A stretch of 64,000 nt of DNA from Charina bottae (GCA_023362775.1 JALMGJ010000018.1:21185105-21249104), one strand, 5' to 3'; positions 43,533-55,775 are shown, counted from the first letter of the stretch. Made by a program: numbers and translations. Notes: generated from the sequence alone by a model not told the origin.

Positions 43533-46500
43533 TACATACTTTCTTATATGGAGGTCCAGTGATAGGTGTGTCAGGGTAACTTTTCTAGGTGCCACGAGAA
43601 TTTTTTCTTCTTGTTTTTTAATAACGACTTTGCAAATTTAGTGTTTGTTTGTAAGAGAAACAAAAGTTTCAAGAAAAAGGCAAAGCTTGAAGCTTTGGAA
43701 ACTTCACCAAATTCAACCCAAGGGTGGGAATAGAAATGCCATTTGTGAGGGTAGCACTATTAAAGATTGTTGTGCAATGACTTCTTTATTCAAGAAAGAA
43801 AGAAAGAGAAAACACAGTCGGCAGACTATAAATCCCTTCGGAGCTGCATTCTGTCTACAAAGTCGCTGAGCTATTCAGTGACTCTAAATCAAATCTCCCA
43901 AACCCGGATTCAGGTGTTACTTGATTCCAGAGATGTCTGTAAAGATTGTTCAGATCTGTGTAAGTTTAACAACTTCCTACAAGCTTGTGCAGGTTCATCA
44001 AACCTGTATATTCCTTTTTAATTTATCCAAAGTTCTTTCTCTCAAAAAGTATGCATGTGCTTATAGAATGGTGTACGTGTGCCCATTTTCTCTCAGCCTT
44101 ATGCAAATAATATGCAAGAAGTGCAGAAACTTGAGTAAAACGGGTCATTGCAGAGGGAAAACGGAAAAAGCTGATTGATCGTGTTTGAGGGGGGAAATTT
44201 GTTAGCCATTCCATGGGGGGAAAAAAAGAGTGTGTGTTCCTAAACCTTTAACATACATGCACAAACCGAGAGAGATTTAAAACTCAGTGGGTTTGTAAAA
44301 TTATTATTATTATGTTAAAGTACAGTGTTCTAATGGATTAGATTATTTTTTTTTATAATCAACCCTGTATTTTTTTTACAAAAATTGCCTAGCCTAAAAT
44401 AGATTCAAGGTGGTTGTTTTTTTTTAAGTGGTGTCGTTTTTGCATTTGTGATACTGTGTGAAACACTCCCCCTGTTCCCACGGCCAGTCCATCCCTTTTC
44501 CGTGGGTCACACTGTGCATTCTGCGCTTGGGGAGTTTCTCGTTCAGCCGTTTCAACTCCTGGCGAAAGAGCCCAACCCTCGGCGTGGCCGGGGGCTCCGG
44601 ATTCCCCACACCACATTTTTAAGTCTTGCCAGCCACCCTGCCCCTTGTCCTGGGAAAGCAAAGGAAGAGATTTGTTACGAGGGCACCGTCACGAGAGACG
44701 TGACTGATGCTCCTTTCCGTCCCCAGTGTGCATTGCCCCTCCATTTATGACTCTCAGCCACGCTGAAATGCGGTGTGGAGGAAGGCCGTGGCGTCTTCGG
44801 GGCCGATGCAACTTTTCCCTTTTTATCCTAGTCTTAACCGGCTCCCTAACAAATCTCTGAAATCGAGGGCGGTTGGCTGGATTCTTTCTCAGAAGCAGAC
44901 AGCTGCTCATCCATCAGGAGCTTGGCTGGCTGACTTCTCAGAGTAAACAGCTGTTGTGTTTAGCCAGGATTTTTTTCATATAGTTAGGCATGGGGGGAAG
45001 GGACATTGGAGCTAGATATTGCTAGGGAGGGGGAAAAAAACCTTAAAAACCAGACCTATACCCTCATGTACCTTTAAGGGGGTTTGTGGAGAAGCCACCT
45101 TTGTGAACATTGGGGTTTGTAGTGCATTCCTATGCATGCTTACTCAGAAGGAAATCTCAGTGTTTCACTGGCGCTCTCCGGTCTCCATGTTTTAAGGCTG
45201 CGGTCATGCAATCCAGGCCTGTAAAAATGACCCTTTTTATACACTAGCTAGTTATACAAACAGAGTGCTGTATGTTGAATGTTGGAAATCAAACCGATTG
45301 GCAGAAGGCAGGCTGGCCGCCTGCAGATTCTCAACCTTGCGGATTACTTAATACAGGAACAATCTCTAGGACACTTTAGTACACAAAGTTTTAAAAACTG
45401 GAGTTCCCCCCCCTTTTTTTAATCCGTAATGCATTTCACTTACAACTGAAAAAAAAAAGTGAAATATATGAGGAAAAGTCTTAAATTCCCCCTTCCTCCT
45501 GAAAGGATGTACCGAAATAATTTTTACCATGTGCCTGATGAAGGCCTTAGAATATATTGTATGTTTAAGACTGTAGTAATTTTTTAAAGGAAAAGATACC
45601 TATTAGTTGATAGCCTAAAAATAACTGTAAATAGAATTTAAAAGACATTGTTAATAGGCTACAACAAGTTAATTCATGTTGCATTACTTTCCGTTTCTTT
45701 TATTGTTAGTTTTAACAGATTTTATTATTGCTTTTATATATATATATATATGCACACACACACGTGCGTGTATACATATATAAATATATAATCTTTAGTA
45801 ACTAATGAATTTAATTTTTGAAGGAGAGTTAGCGAATGTTAAGATTCTTAAATACATGTATTCAACTCTTTTAGTTATCTTCTAAGACAACACTGAAGCG
45901 CATGCCAAGATATAGAAAAAGTACAGTCCATAATTAGTTTGTATAGTTTACAGTTTAAGAACAAACAGAAGAATTAACTTTGTATGTAACTCCTTACAAT
46001 GATAGATTCATTGTTAACTAATTATAATTAAGTTGTTGTTGCTATGGCAACAAAACTACAACATGGCTACCTTTGTATACATTATTTGTGAAATTTTCAC
46101 ATGTAAATTAAAAAAAAGTAATGTGTAACAGTATGGGTTTGTTTAAGGTACAGTTCAATACTGTCGGAGAAAGATATGGCTGAATATTTTTAAAATCCCA
46201 AAGTCCCATGTGAACGCTGGATTTGTGTCTTTTATGTCACTTTTTCAGTCAAAAGTTTACAACACATGGATTTAGAGTCAGGTTTTATAGCTTGTAGAAA
46301 TTGTTGTGTGGGTTGGGTTATTCCACAGTATTTTTCTCTGGTATGATAGAAATGAGAAAGGGGTCGCCATAGTGTTCAAAACGTTAGTTTCATTTCCAAA
46401 TAGTTGAGATTTTGGAAAGCCGAATACAGAATTTGGTCTCAGGCTCTCAGAATGCCAGTTTCACAGGCAAGCATGCACACACAAAATCAAGGGAAAGGCG

Positions 46501-47971
46501 TATTCTGCAAAATAGGGTCCTTTGCTTTCAGGTGGACTTGATATCATTAACATGTGCGTAGAATTTTGCAACTGGTCTCAATTTTTGTCCCTTTGCAAGG
46601 GAGTTTCACAAGGAGAAACCCACGGGTTTTTCCATCCTTGATGTCTTCAAAGCCATCGGTCAATGTTCTCAACACAGGAAATTAATTACATTTTCCTTTC
46701 GTGTTTAATTTTGTTACTTGTTTAGTACTAGCAATTTTATACAGCATTTTTAAGTGGGAAAAACCCTATACAGTAGTTAATTTTAAAAAATCAATATTAA
46801 GTAATTATGTCAAAATCAGGAGCAGGAAAGAAAGAGAAATCTATATTTTTATTTATAAGCAGAAAGAGGAAGAGTAAAATGTGTATGTGAGGCAAAAAAT
46901 AAAAATACTGTGGAATAACTCTGTAACAGTGTTGAAGAAACCAATATGCTGCAGTTAAACTGATTCAGTTGGTGTACGAATGTGTGAGACATGTCTTTTT
47001 GCACTTATGTACATAGTCCACGAAAGAAATCCTTGGAACTTATTTTGAATATATTAAAAAAAAGTCTGTAATAATACAAGGAAAAGTTTGTAAAAGAGAT
47101 TACTAAGGCTTTGAAAAGGAAGAGATTTTTTGCTATAAAACTTATCTGAACGCGTGAAGTTGCTTTGCTGTCCTCCAAGCTTTGTAGTTTGCCATATAGT
47201 TTGTAATACAGCGGACTGGTCACTTCAACCTGCAGCTCAGAAGAAAAGTAAATATGGGGAACAGATGCTTGACTTAGAAATCAGGGTCACCAGCAAAGGT
47301 TCTTGAATGATGTTCTCACCACCCCAGCTGGGCATCCAGGGAGAAGGGCCTGCGACAAAGCAGGGGTAGCCCTTTCATGATTCGTTCTGGGCTCGCTCTG
47401 GATTGTAGAATACCAGATAATGGTGCTGGATGGGTCTGTCCAATCCTAGGCCTGCTCCTCTCCTGCCTAACCCAGACTGTGGGTCTGCTTGACTCAACAG
47501 TCCCATCTCAGGCCTCCCCGTGCTAGGAAAGGGCCTGAATTAGGGAGGGTCCCTCCCAGCCACCGAGGTCCTGAGAATGGCCTTGCCCATAATGCGGAGG
47601 CGAGGGACTTGAGCCAGAAGCCAGGTACAACCCTTAAGAAAAGGGAACTTGTGCAGGGGCTTGTAATTATCTCAGAGAAAGATGCTGCAAGAAAATGTAC
47701 ATTTTTTCTGTGTGGATGTGCACAAGTTTCACTTAAGAGTCTGGAAACGTGAGCAGGTGAGTGTGCATTGTGTGCTCAGACGCACTTGCTTCCACCGTAA
47801 GGAGTTTGAGTCATGTTGATGAAACATTACCCAAGAAACCTTTGAGGCATCTAGATTTCAATCCCCCCCCCCCTTTTCTGCCCTCTCTCGGACCACAGGT
47901 CCAAAATTTGACAGTCAAAAATCAGAGTCTGGTAACATTTTGTAAGACTAGCAACATTTATTTTAAGGGGT

Positions 47972-47997
47972 AAGCTTTTGTGAGCTCACTTCCTCAG
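47972..47997 (-). ncRNA. Decayed hammerhead-ribozyme-like core
   Basis: Minus strand reads CTGAGGA (fits CUGANGA), a self-complementary GTGAGCTCAC in place of stem II, then AAAAGC where GAAA is required. The G of GAAA is replaced by A, which would abolish catalysis. Confidence 0.4.
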
Positions 47998-48170
47998 ATG
48001 AGTGGAGTGCCTTAACTGATGTAGGACATAGGATTTAGGCCATTTCAGAAGGTCTAAACAAACGTAATGGAGTTTTGACACTTACAAGGGTTAATTGATA
48101 AGGTATCTGTAAGCTGTCCCCCATAGAAACTTCATCTCCATAACCACCCTGTCTTCTGCTCCTGTTTCCC

Positions 48171-48193
48171 CCACCCACCCACCCACCCACCCA
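48171..48193. repeat. (CCCA)n microsatellite
   Basis: Six CCCA/ACCC units inside the repeat pair. Confidence 0.9.
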
Positions 48194-48232
48194 TGTATTT
48201 AAATCCAAAATCAGTTTATCCACTCCATGCAT

Positions 48233-48262
48233 GTGATGAAGTGAACTGCAGCTCACAAAAGC
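48233..48262 (+). ncRNA. Decayed hammerhead-ribozyme-like core
   Basis: GTGATGA stands for CUGAUGA, followed by stem II GTGAAC-TGCA-GCTCAC and AAAAGC instead of GAAAGC. Stem II has one mismatched pair. The same G-to-A change as in the inverted partner is present. Confidence 0.4.
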
Positions 48263-48367
48263 TTGTGCCTTATAATAAATTTGTTACTCTTAAAAAGTAC
48301 TATCAGACTCTTTCTGATTTTTGGCTACTACAGACTATCGCAACTGTCCTTCCACAAACATCTACAA

Positions 48368-48494
48368 CAGTGTTTCTCAACCTTGGCTACCTTAAGATGT
48401 GTGGACTTCAACTCCCAGAATTCCCCAGCCAGCCTTGTGAATTCTGGGAGTTGAAGTCCACACATCTTAAGGTAGCCAAGGTTGAGAAACACGG
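48368..48494. mobile_element. Palindromic hAT MITE
   Basis: 127-bp inverted repeat, CAGTGTTTCTCAACCTTGG mirrored by CCAAGGTTGAGAAACACGG. Flanks ATCTACAA (48360-48367) and ATCTAAGA (48495-48502) agree at 5-6 positions. Confidence 0.85.
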
Positions 48495-48732
48495 ATCTAA
48501 GATGAGAACATTTGACGGTGCGGTTGCCAAAAATTGATGGACTACAACGAGCTTAATACAGTTTTAAAATGAAAAAGCACTCCAAACCAGGGGTGGTGGG
48601 TGGAGAGAGAGAGAAAAAAGAAAAATCTTGGTCAAGCTGAGATGTGAAGTAAGCCTCTATACATTTTGTGCCATTTTGCCCTCACCGCCAATGCCCAGAT
48701 ACTAAGTTCAGCACCTGGCTTTAAAAGTTTGT

Positions 48733-48865
48733 CACCTTCAAGAAACATTGTCTTCATAGACATATCACCTTCAAGAAACTTTGGCCAACTCAATCTTGAC
48801 CTTCAAGAAACCTTGGCCAACTTGATCTTGACCTTCAAGAAACTTTGGCCAACTCGATGTCCTCC
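48733..48865. repeat. Four-copy tandem repeat, 32-33 bp unit
   Basis: CTTCAAGAAAC recurs at 48736, 48769, 48801 and 48833. The last three units share CTTCAAGAAACTTTGGCCAA followed by CTYGATCTTGAC; the first is diverged. Confidence 0.9.
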
Positions 48866-50490
48866 AGTTCTGTTGATTTTCAACACTCAGGAACCAAAAC
48901 TGGGCTGGTTGGGGAGTAGAAGAGTTGAAGTCCAACCTAATCGAAGGGGGACACGCATCTCCTTAAGGCCTCTTTCCCCAACTCAGGACCGATCTGAAGG
49001 CCCCCAAGTTGGGGGGAGAGGCCTCTGGGAGGTGGGCGTCCTTTGATTGTAAGCGGAGGGATACAGGCCAAACGCTGGTAGCTCATCCCAGGAAGCCCCA
49101 CCTTTGCTGGTGACCCTCGTAGCCACGTGTCCCACAATCAGAAGCTTCATGCCTTCCCAAGAAGGCAACTGGAAATGCAAAATAACCCCCCAACTGCCAA
49201 CAGTCAATAACAGCAATTGAAATGACAAAAAAAGTGGTCTTTTCCAAACACACAACAGAGGGAAATCACCTGACGTAGAATTTACACGGTTCCAGATCTT
49301 TGTTACTGTACACAGATGCTATTTGATAGTTGTGGAAGCCAAATGATTTTGTTGCCATGGCTCTCGGGATCCAAACAGCTGAGGGGATGACGCGGCCGTT
49401 TGTCTAATATTGGAGGGGAGGAGAGGGCATTTCTGTTAAATTTCGCGTTCTTTCAAGCCACAGTCACCAGGACTGAAAAGAAAACCTTCCGAAATTCAGA
49501 ATGCCAAAATAAGCGATAAAGGTGGGGTAGGGGTGGCATTTTAGGAAAGTTGCTTTTTTTGAAGAAGAAAAAAGATTTTGGAAAACAAATTGCAGATTTT
49601 AGTGCAGAAATGTGAATTCCGCTACAAGGGAGTCCGTGATCAACAGCAGATTTTTTTTAAAGCAAAGAAAATCTCAGTCTTTGCCCACTTTCCAATGCTT
49701 AATTCAGACTTTTGCACTAAATCGGGGGGAGGGGTCTGATCCTAAAATGTGAGTTCGTAATGGGTGCATTTGGATTTATTTAACTTGGGTCTCCAGAAAA
49801 AAAATAAAACCTTTGATTTTGAAAATTTAAAAATCCAAAAGAAAAAACTAAAATGTTGAGTAAAAATATAATCTTGCGGGCACCTAAAGGGGACTCAGTG
49901 GGAATCAGTTGATTCGCTTTCAGTCTGGTTCCATAGTGATATAGATTCAGATTAATCCAATCTATTCATTCCAGGCCAATAAGAGATCATTCCCTCAGTT
50001 GTTATGGACAGGATATATGCTTTGATGTTTTTTTTTTCTTCTTTTTGCCACATTTATATTGCTAGAGTGCTTGTTTGTGCTTTCTAGAAACTTGCATAAT
50101 GCAACTCATTTTACTATGTTACTTCTATATTGTTATTGTTTATTTTTTTCCGGACCTTTTAATAAAGTGTATAAAATTCTCTCTGTATGTTTTTTATGAA
50201 CCTATATCAACACATTTAATAAATAGGACTTTACTTTTTAAACGTGTGGTTGATTAGTCACAACCTTGAAATGGCTGTTCAATCATTTTGTATTGTAGAA
50301 ACTTTTTTTTTTTTAAAGGAAAGACTAACGCGATTGGGTGGTGGTTGTATAAATTAAACAGGACAGCTAAGTTCCATCACTTGTCTTTGTGAAGGGAAGA
50401 AAAAAGATTTATTATTCAGGTTTTTGGCTTTTAAGCTGATAACGTGTGGATTTGTTTGCATTTTAATTGTATATAGGTATCTAATGAAAA

Positions 50491-51020
50491 GAGAGCCAGT
50501 TTGTTATAGTGGTTTAAGGCACTAGGCTAGAAACCAGGAAACCGTGAGTTCTAGTCCCGCCTTAGGCACGAAGCCAGCTGGGTGGCCTTGGGCCAGTCCC
50601 TGTGTCTCAGCCCTAGGAAGGAGCCAATGGCAAACCAGGAGACTGAGAGTTCTAGTCCCGCCTTAGGCATGAAAGCCAGCTGGGTGACCTTGGGCCAGTC
50701 CCTGTCTCTCAGCCCTAAGAAGTAGCCAATGGCAAAGCAGGAGACTGAGTTCTAGTCCCGCCTTAGGCATGAAAGCTGGCTGGGTGACCTTGGGCCAGGC
50801 CGTCTCTCAGCCCTAAGAAGGAGCCAATGGCAAAGCAGGAGACTGAGTTCTAGTCCCACCTTAGGCATGAAAGCCAGCTGGGTGACCTTGGGCCAGTCAC
50901 TCTCAGCCCCAGGAAGGAGACAATGGCAAACACCTTCTGAAAAACCTTGCCAAGAAAACTGCAGGGACTGGTCCAGGCAGTCTCTGAGAATCAGACACGA
51001 TTGAACAGCAGGGGAAAAAA
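50491..51020 (+). mobile_element. tRNA-derived SINE with four tandem internal units
   Basis: The head GAGAGCCAGTTTGTTATAGT and the tail GAGAATCAGACACGATTGAA occur once, but the middle unit of about 100 bp is present four times: GTTCTAGTCCC begins at 50548, 50649, 50749 and 50847. Each unit runs from the B-box-like word through AAAGCCAGCTGGGTGACCTT and GCCAATGGCAAA. Normal copies (25428, 55588) have one unit. Confidence 0.88.
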
Positions 51021-54000
51021 ATCCAATGGAAAAAGGAAAGAATTTTGAACACCTTAAATGTCAGTGCTATGGGACAGCAAAGGTGACTGAGGGACCTTTT
51101 AGCTGATGCCCTTGACGATACGTCTGCCAAGGGAAAAAACACTCCCGCATTGTCCTTCACGTACAAATTAGATTTGGAGAGAGTGATATTAATACGTTCC
51201 CTTCCTTACTTACAGCATCCTGTTTTGAGTAAGAGCTTCCAATCAGGTTAATTGGCCCGTTCTAACAACCCACTTTTTAACAGTTTTTGCTAAAAGGGCG
51301 CAGTAACCGTGCTGCAGATTGAACCAAACAAAATGCAAAGTCATGCTCCGTGTACGTGAATGTGCTCACTCAACACATAAACAAGGACCATCTTGCCAAA
51401 TGATTCCATTGAAAAATATTTTGTTTAATTTTAAAAGTACTAGTGAAAGCTTTCACTGAGGAAAATCAGGACAGATAACATAAAAGTTGCCTAATGTATC
51501 CAATCAAATAGGGCAAGAAAAGAAGTATAAACTAACGCTAGAAGAATGTTGAAGAGTAGAGCAAATCCTTGAAGCTGTTGACAAAAATGCACCATGTATT
51601 TTGGAAAGTCTGTCTAGAGACTCAGACTGAAAACTCCCTTAGAGTCTTTACATTTGCAAAAGCAGAACGTTCCTGATAAGAGCATTCCTGTTTTGTTTTG
51701 CTTTTTCAACTGAAGCATCTGCAGGACTTTGGAAATAGTGCAGGATCGGCTACTGCAACAGAATGGTGTCTGGCTCCAGTTTCTGAATTGTGCAACCAGA
51801 AACTTGCTGCACCAGAGATTCCAGAGAAAAACAGCTGCTAATATTTTTCTCCTAACAGTCTGAAAAGTCCTTGAGGGCCAGTTTTAGAGTTCTGTAGAAG
51901 TTATCTCATCATAGGGCTCATAGGGAAGGAGTGGTGGTCCCTTCTCTGTCCCCTCTCGCATTGGACCAGGACTGGTAAATGGCAGGAACGAGGCAGAAAA
52001 GACAGACAACGCCAACTTTGCGAGCCTGGCTTCTGTCCACCCCAGTTTGCCTTAGCAGGAGAGTGTCCTTGCTCGGGGGGGTGGCGAGGGTCTGCCTGCT
52101 CCAGTCACAAATCGCAACCTATTTTCTGCCTCCTGAAATCTTGCACGGTCCGTCTAGCGGTCCAATCTGCTTGCAGTCCCAAAAGTGGCGCCCTTGGCGC
52201 AGCTGCTTGGGGCATCAAGGGACCTTGGAATCAGCCTCGTCCTAAAGTCTGGGAGGCAAGAAGGTGGGGTAATGCTTGTCCCACTGGCATTGTTCACGCC
52301 AAACGAAATAATAAATAATCCTTGTGTTGGAGTGGGGTGGGGTAGAACTAAGTTAATTTCACATTCATGTCAGCATCCCTCTCGGAGACAGCTATTGGTG
52401 GGTTTGATTTGGACCCGGCGGCGGCTGTCCCGCCACGTCTGAACCCAGGGCCAGAACCTGCCACGGAGCATTTGTGAGGATTGACCCCTGGAATCAGGGT
52501 TGATGAGAGTTCAGCTCTTTGTGTTTCTGGACTGGCGAGTGACCGCCCGCTCTTTGCCAGCAGGGCTCAGTTACAAGAAATCCTATAAGCTGCTTGCATT
52601 AGTGCATTATTTAAACTCCTGACTGTGTCCGGATTTGGCAGGGAACAAGTAGGAAGGTATTATATTTGATTTATTAGTAATCTTCATGATTATAGACTTG
52701 TATGTTTTTATATTTAGTTATTTCTATACATTTTAATTGTTGTATTTGTAAACCACCCAGAGTCCACTTTGGGGGAGATGGTGCGGTGATAGAAGTTGAA
52801 AAATAAATAAAGGTGCCTTTTCCAAGTAATGTGGCCTTCAAGGCAGGGAATTGGGCAACAGCTGCCAGGATAAAGAACAGGCCAGTGTAACAAACAACGG
52901 GGCCTTAGCCACGCCCGGGGGGGTTATGAGGGGGATCCCAGCCGTGCAAACCTGGCTGGGTCAGGAAAGCCGCCCAAGTCATCCTTCTCCGGCGGGGGGG
53001 GGGTCCTTTCTGAGCAAAGCCTGCCCTCCTCTAGTCTCCCAGGGTGGGGCCTACAGGAAAGAAGGTCCCTCTGCCTGCACCTCCTCACACCACCCAAGTC
53101 TGGCGTGCAATGCCCACTGCCAAAGGGGCCCCTGGACTGGACTTCTTTCTACGACAGAAGGGGGAAATGATTAAAAACGCGGGGAGTAACAGGATTTCAC
53201 TAAACGAAACAGATAAAGTGCAGGGGCTTGTGGTTTGGCATTAATGGTTCAGATCTGCGAAAGATTTTGCAGCTACGCCTCTCCTAAGCTCGCTCAGCTT
53301 GTTTGCTTGCTTTTCTGCCTTCAGCGGCATGCAAATCCAACCGGTTTAGCTTCCGAGTCGCTGTAATGTAGAATTGCGGAAGATGCATCAATTCAATAAC
53401 TAGGTTAACACAGCTCTGGAGGGTCCCTAATAAAGAGCAAGTCATCTGAAATGTAGAAGTAATCAAATCTAGAAATCAGCACAGCAGCTGAGATGAATCA
53501 CGTCAACCAGTTGCCGAATTCAATTTAAATTGCATTCTGAACAAATTTTGCTTTAGTCTTGGCCTTAGTCGCTCCTTCATTCAGGCCCCCTCCAATGTAA
53601 AAGCATTTGATTTGTTCTTCGAGAAAGATGTTCTCTTCCATAAGCAGAGGAGTTCCTCAGCCTGTGAGCCGGAGTGGTGACGCTGCTCTGAGTAATGTCA
53701 GCCACTCCCTGCTAAAAGTGGATTCATCCACGCCCTACCACTATCTGCTCTGCCAGCCATGCCCTTTCGACAAGCTGATGGATGCATTTGCAAAGGGGGG
53801 CTGCACTTTGCAGGCTTGCCCCACCCAAAGAAGAGATGCGTGATTGTTTTTAGTCCAAACAGGGACAGAGGTTGCAGACAGACAATGCGTGACCCCTAGC
53901 ATCCTCATTCAGTCACAGGCTTCCAAAATAACTACAAGCACGTTCCGATGTTCTACAGCGTAGCTCTAGTTTGCTTTGTTAATTTGGTTTGCTTGCATAG

Positions 54001-54395
54001 CTAAGCAGTCATTATACGGTGAACTGAAGTGACCGTGCAATCTGTTATCGTAACCTTTCCCCTCTCCGGCACACTCCTTCCTCTCCCCCCCTCCCCTTTC
54101 CTGGTTACTATCATGCTTGCGTCAGGGCTAAAATTACATGATAAGCTTGTCCAGATGGGACTCGGGGCACCGTTTCCTCAGCCTCCTCCAAGCTTATTTC
54201 TCCTCCTGCTACCGTTCTCCCTTTTGAAACGTCTGCAAGCCAACAACCAAGCTCAGAGCACCAAGGACTCCACAGTTCAACCCTGAGCTACAGAGATCCT
54301 CTTCGAACGATATGTGAGTTTCACAGTTCCTCAGAAAAGCCCGGCTTTTCTCCTGCTGTCTCCCCATATTCCCCCTGGAACTCCTGTGCCTTTTG
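51021..54395. other. Intergenic DNA between MBNL3 and the Penelope-like element
   Basis: No gene is recognised. At about 52740-52815 the words AAACCACCCAGAGTCCACTT and AAAATAAATAAAG resemble the tail of a CR1-type LINE in plus orientation. A G-run lies at 52995-53004. ORFs of 60-107 aa show no domain. Confidence 0.5.
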
Positions 54396-55130
54396 TCTAT
54401 GAAGGTTCTCAGTCATCCAGGTGGAATTGTCTGTAGCTTGAATCATGTCAACTGGATTTCTATTTTCTTAATGGAAACGTTTCGCTCCTTATCCAAGGGG
54501 CTTCTTCAGTCTGAGCAAAGTTGGTAAGGGAATCCTAAATATGTTCCTAGGTAGCTGTGTGACCTTACACCTGGGGCTAGGTCATGGTTATATTGAGATG
54601 TAATTTTTAAGTCCTTTTATCATCTAATGGAGGGTCGTTAAAAACACCATGCTGCTGTTGAGCTTCTGAAATGGTCTTAATCTTCCTAGGCACAGAAGAC
54701 AACACGGGGAGGAAGATGGGGGAGAGTTTGTGCCTGAGGCCCCCACCTCTATTCAAGGAAGGATTTTCCAAGTTGGCATAAATGGATTCCTTGACCCCTC
54801 TCTCAAACCACCTATCTTCTCTGTCTAAAATGTGAACATTAATGTCCTCAAATGAGTGTCCTTTTTCTTTTAGATGAAGATAAACTGCTGACTCTGGTCC
54901 TGTGGTGTTATTTCTCCTGTGTTGTGCCATCCTCCTGTACATAGGTTGTTTGGTTTCTCCAATGTAGAGTTCAGAGCACTCCTCACTGCACTGGATTGCA
55001 TAAACTACATTGCTTTTCTTATGTTTTGGAGTTTGATCTTTGGGGTGTACAAGCCTCTGTCTCAGTGTGTTGGTGGGTTTGAAATATACAGGTATGTGGT
55101 GTTTGCCAAATCCTGTGCCTTTTGTAAATA
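54396..55130 (-). mobile_element. Penelope-like retroelement fragment (GIY-YIG endonuclease and 3' tail)
   Basis: The minus strand encodes the C-terminal endonuclease of a Penelope-like element from about 55130 down to 54607. Blocks seen: IPVYFKPTNTLRQRLVHPKD, KKSNVVYAIQC (GIY equivalent), CSELYIGETKQP (YIG motif), then RMAQHRR, AVYLHLKEKGHSFED, ILDREDRWFERGVKESIY and LNRGGGLRHKLSP. This order matches the vertebrate Poseidon/Neptune type. The frame is open for over 170 codons, so the copy is young, but the reverse transcriptase is missing (5' truncated). The 3' UTR ends at 54396 and is shared with 11777-11845. Confidence 0.85.
54470..54515 (-). ncRNA. Candidate hammerhead ribozyme core in the Penelope-like 3' region
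   Basis: Minus strand has CTGAAGA (54503-54509, fits CUGANGA), then a helix GCCCCTT-GGAT-AAGGAGC with one mismatch, then GAAAC (54479-54483) followed by GTTT, giving a possible two-base stem III and a UU cleavage site. Hammerhead motifs are known in Penelope-like elements. An extra A before stem II and a weak stem I leave activity uncertain. Confidence 0.5.
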
Positions 55131-55587
55131 TATATATAACACATAAGATTGAATGACTTACACCATTTCTACTTTGGCCTCTCCCTCTGTGGAAAAGCAC
55201 CCAGGAACTAACATTCAAGGAGTCCCATCAGAGAGAAGAGAATGACGTATCTGTAGTAAGCTTATTGTGGTAATTTGGAAGCACCTCTGGGGTCCTGTCC
55301 TGCCTAAAGCGGTCTTTAGTATTATTTTGGGGGTGGGGGGAGGAATAAAAGCAGGTTTTTTTTCTTCCCTCCAAGTAACAAAGAGCTTTATTATGCCCCG
55401 AGAGCAGAGTTGAGCACCCAAACTGGAATGAAAGAGGAGCCGCATATTTTAGGAAATCCCCCAGCTTATCAAGGAATGTGGTCATGTGCAGAGCCATTCA
55501 AGGTCATGATGACACCTAGTGGTGCATAGTTTACTGTATGTATGTGTGTGCTTATGTTCGTGTGTGTATAATTTTATAAAGCATAGC

Positions 55588-55775
55588 ATAGAGCTAATTT
55601 GGTGTGGTAAGGCGCTGGCTCAGAAACCAGGAGCCGGTGAGTTCTAGTCCCGCCTTAGGCCTGAAAGCCAGCTGGGTGACCCTGGGCCAGTCCCCCTCTC
55701 TCAGCCCAACCCACCTCACAGGGTTGTTGTAGGGAAAATAAGAGGCAGCAGTATCAGGTACATTTGCCACCTGGA
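55588..55775 (+). mobile_element. tRNA-derived SINE, single-unit copy
   Basis: GAGTTCTAGTCCCGCCTTAG, AAAGCCAGCTGGGTGACC and CCTCACAGGGTTGTTGTAGG place it with the copies at 25428 and 50491. The 3' end (CGCCTTGAGT...) is replaced by AGTATCAGGTACATTTGCCA. Confidence 0.8.

Larger units (their letters stand above)
47885..48350. mobile_element. Inverted pair of Penelope-like-style tails with hammerhead-like cores
   Basis: The minus strand of 47885-47998 and the plus strand of 48230-48350 are diverged copies of one repeat: both have a TGA-GAAGTGA...CTCACAAAAGCTT segment, then AATAAAT, a TACTCTTAAAAAGT-like stretch, CAGACTC and CTGATTTTTG. They lie tail-outward with about 230 bp between. The hammerhead-like segments are listed separately. 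Assignment to a Penelope-like family is inferred from that motif. Confidence 0.5.
41134..50240 (+). other. MBNL3: Probable terminal 3' UTR exon of MBNL3 (about 9 kb)
   Basis: Long AT- and U-rich sequence with no credible ORF, especially 41.3-47.2 kb. Poly(A) signals AATAAA occur at 50161-50166 and 50218-50223, followed by GT/T-rich DNA. Earlier AATAAA words (about 42315 and 46900) could give shorter forms. Human MBNL3 also has a long 3' UTR. The part from 47.8 kb contains mobile elements, so the true end could be earlier. Confidence 0.45.

Noticed and set aside
54919..55146. Plus-strand 75-codon ORF
   Set aside because: Antisense shadow of the Penelope-like GIY-YIG coding region.
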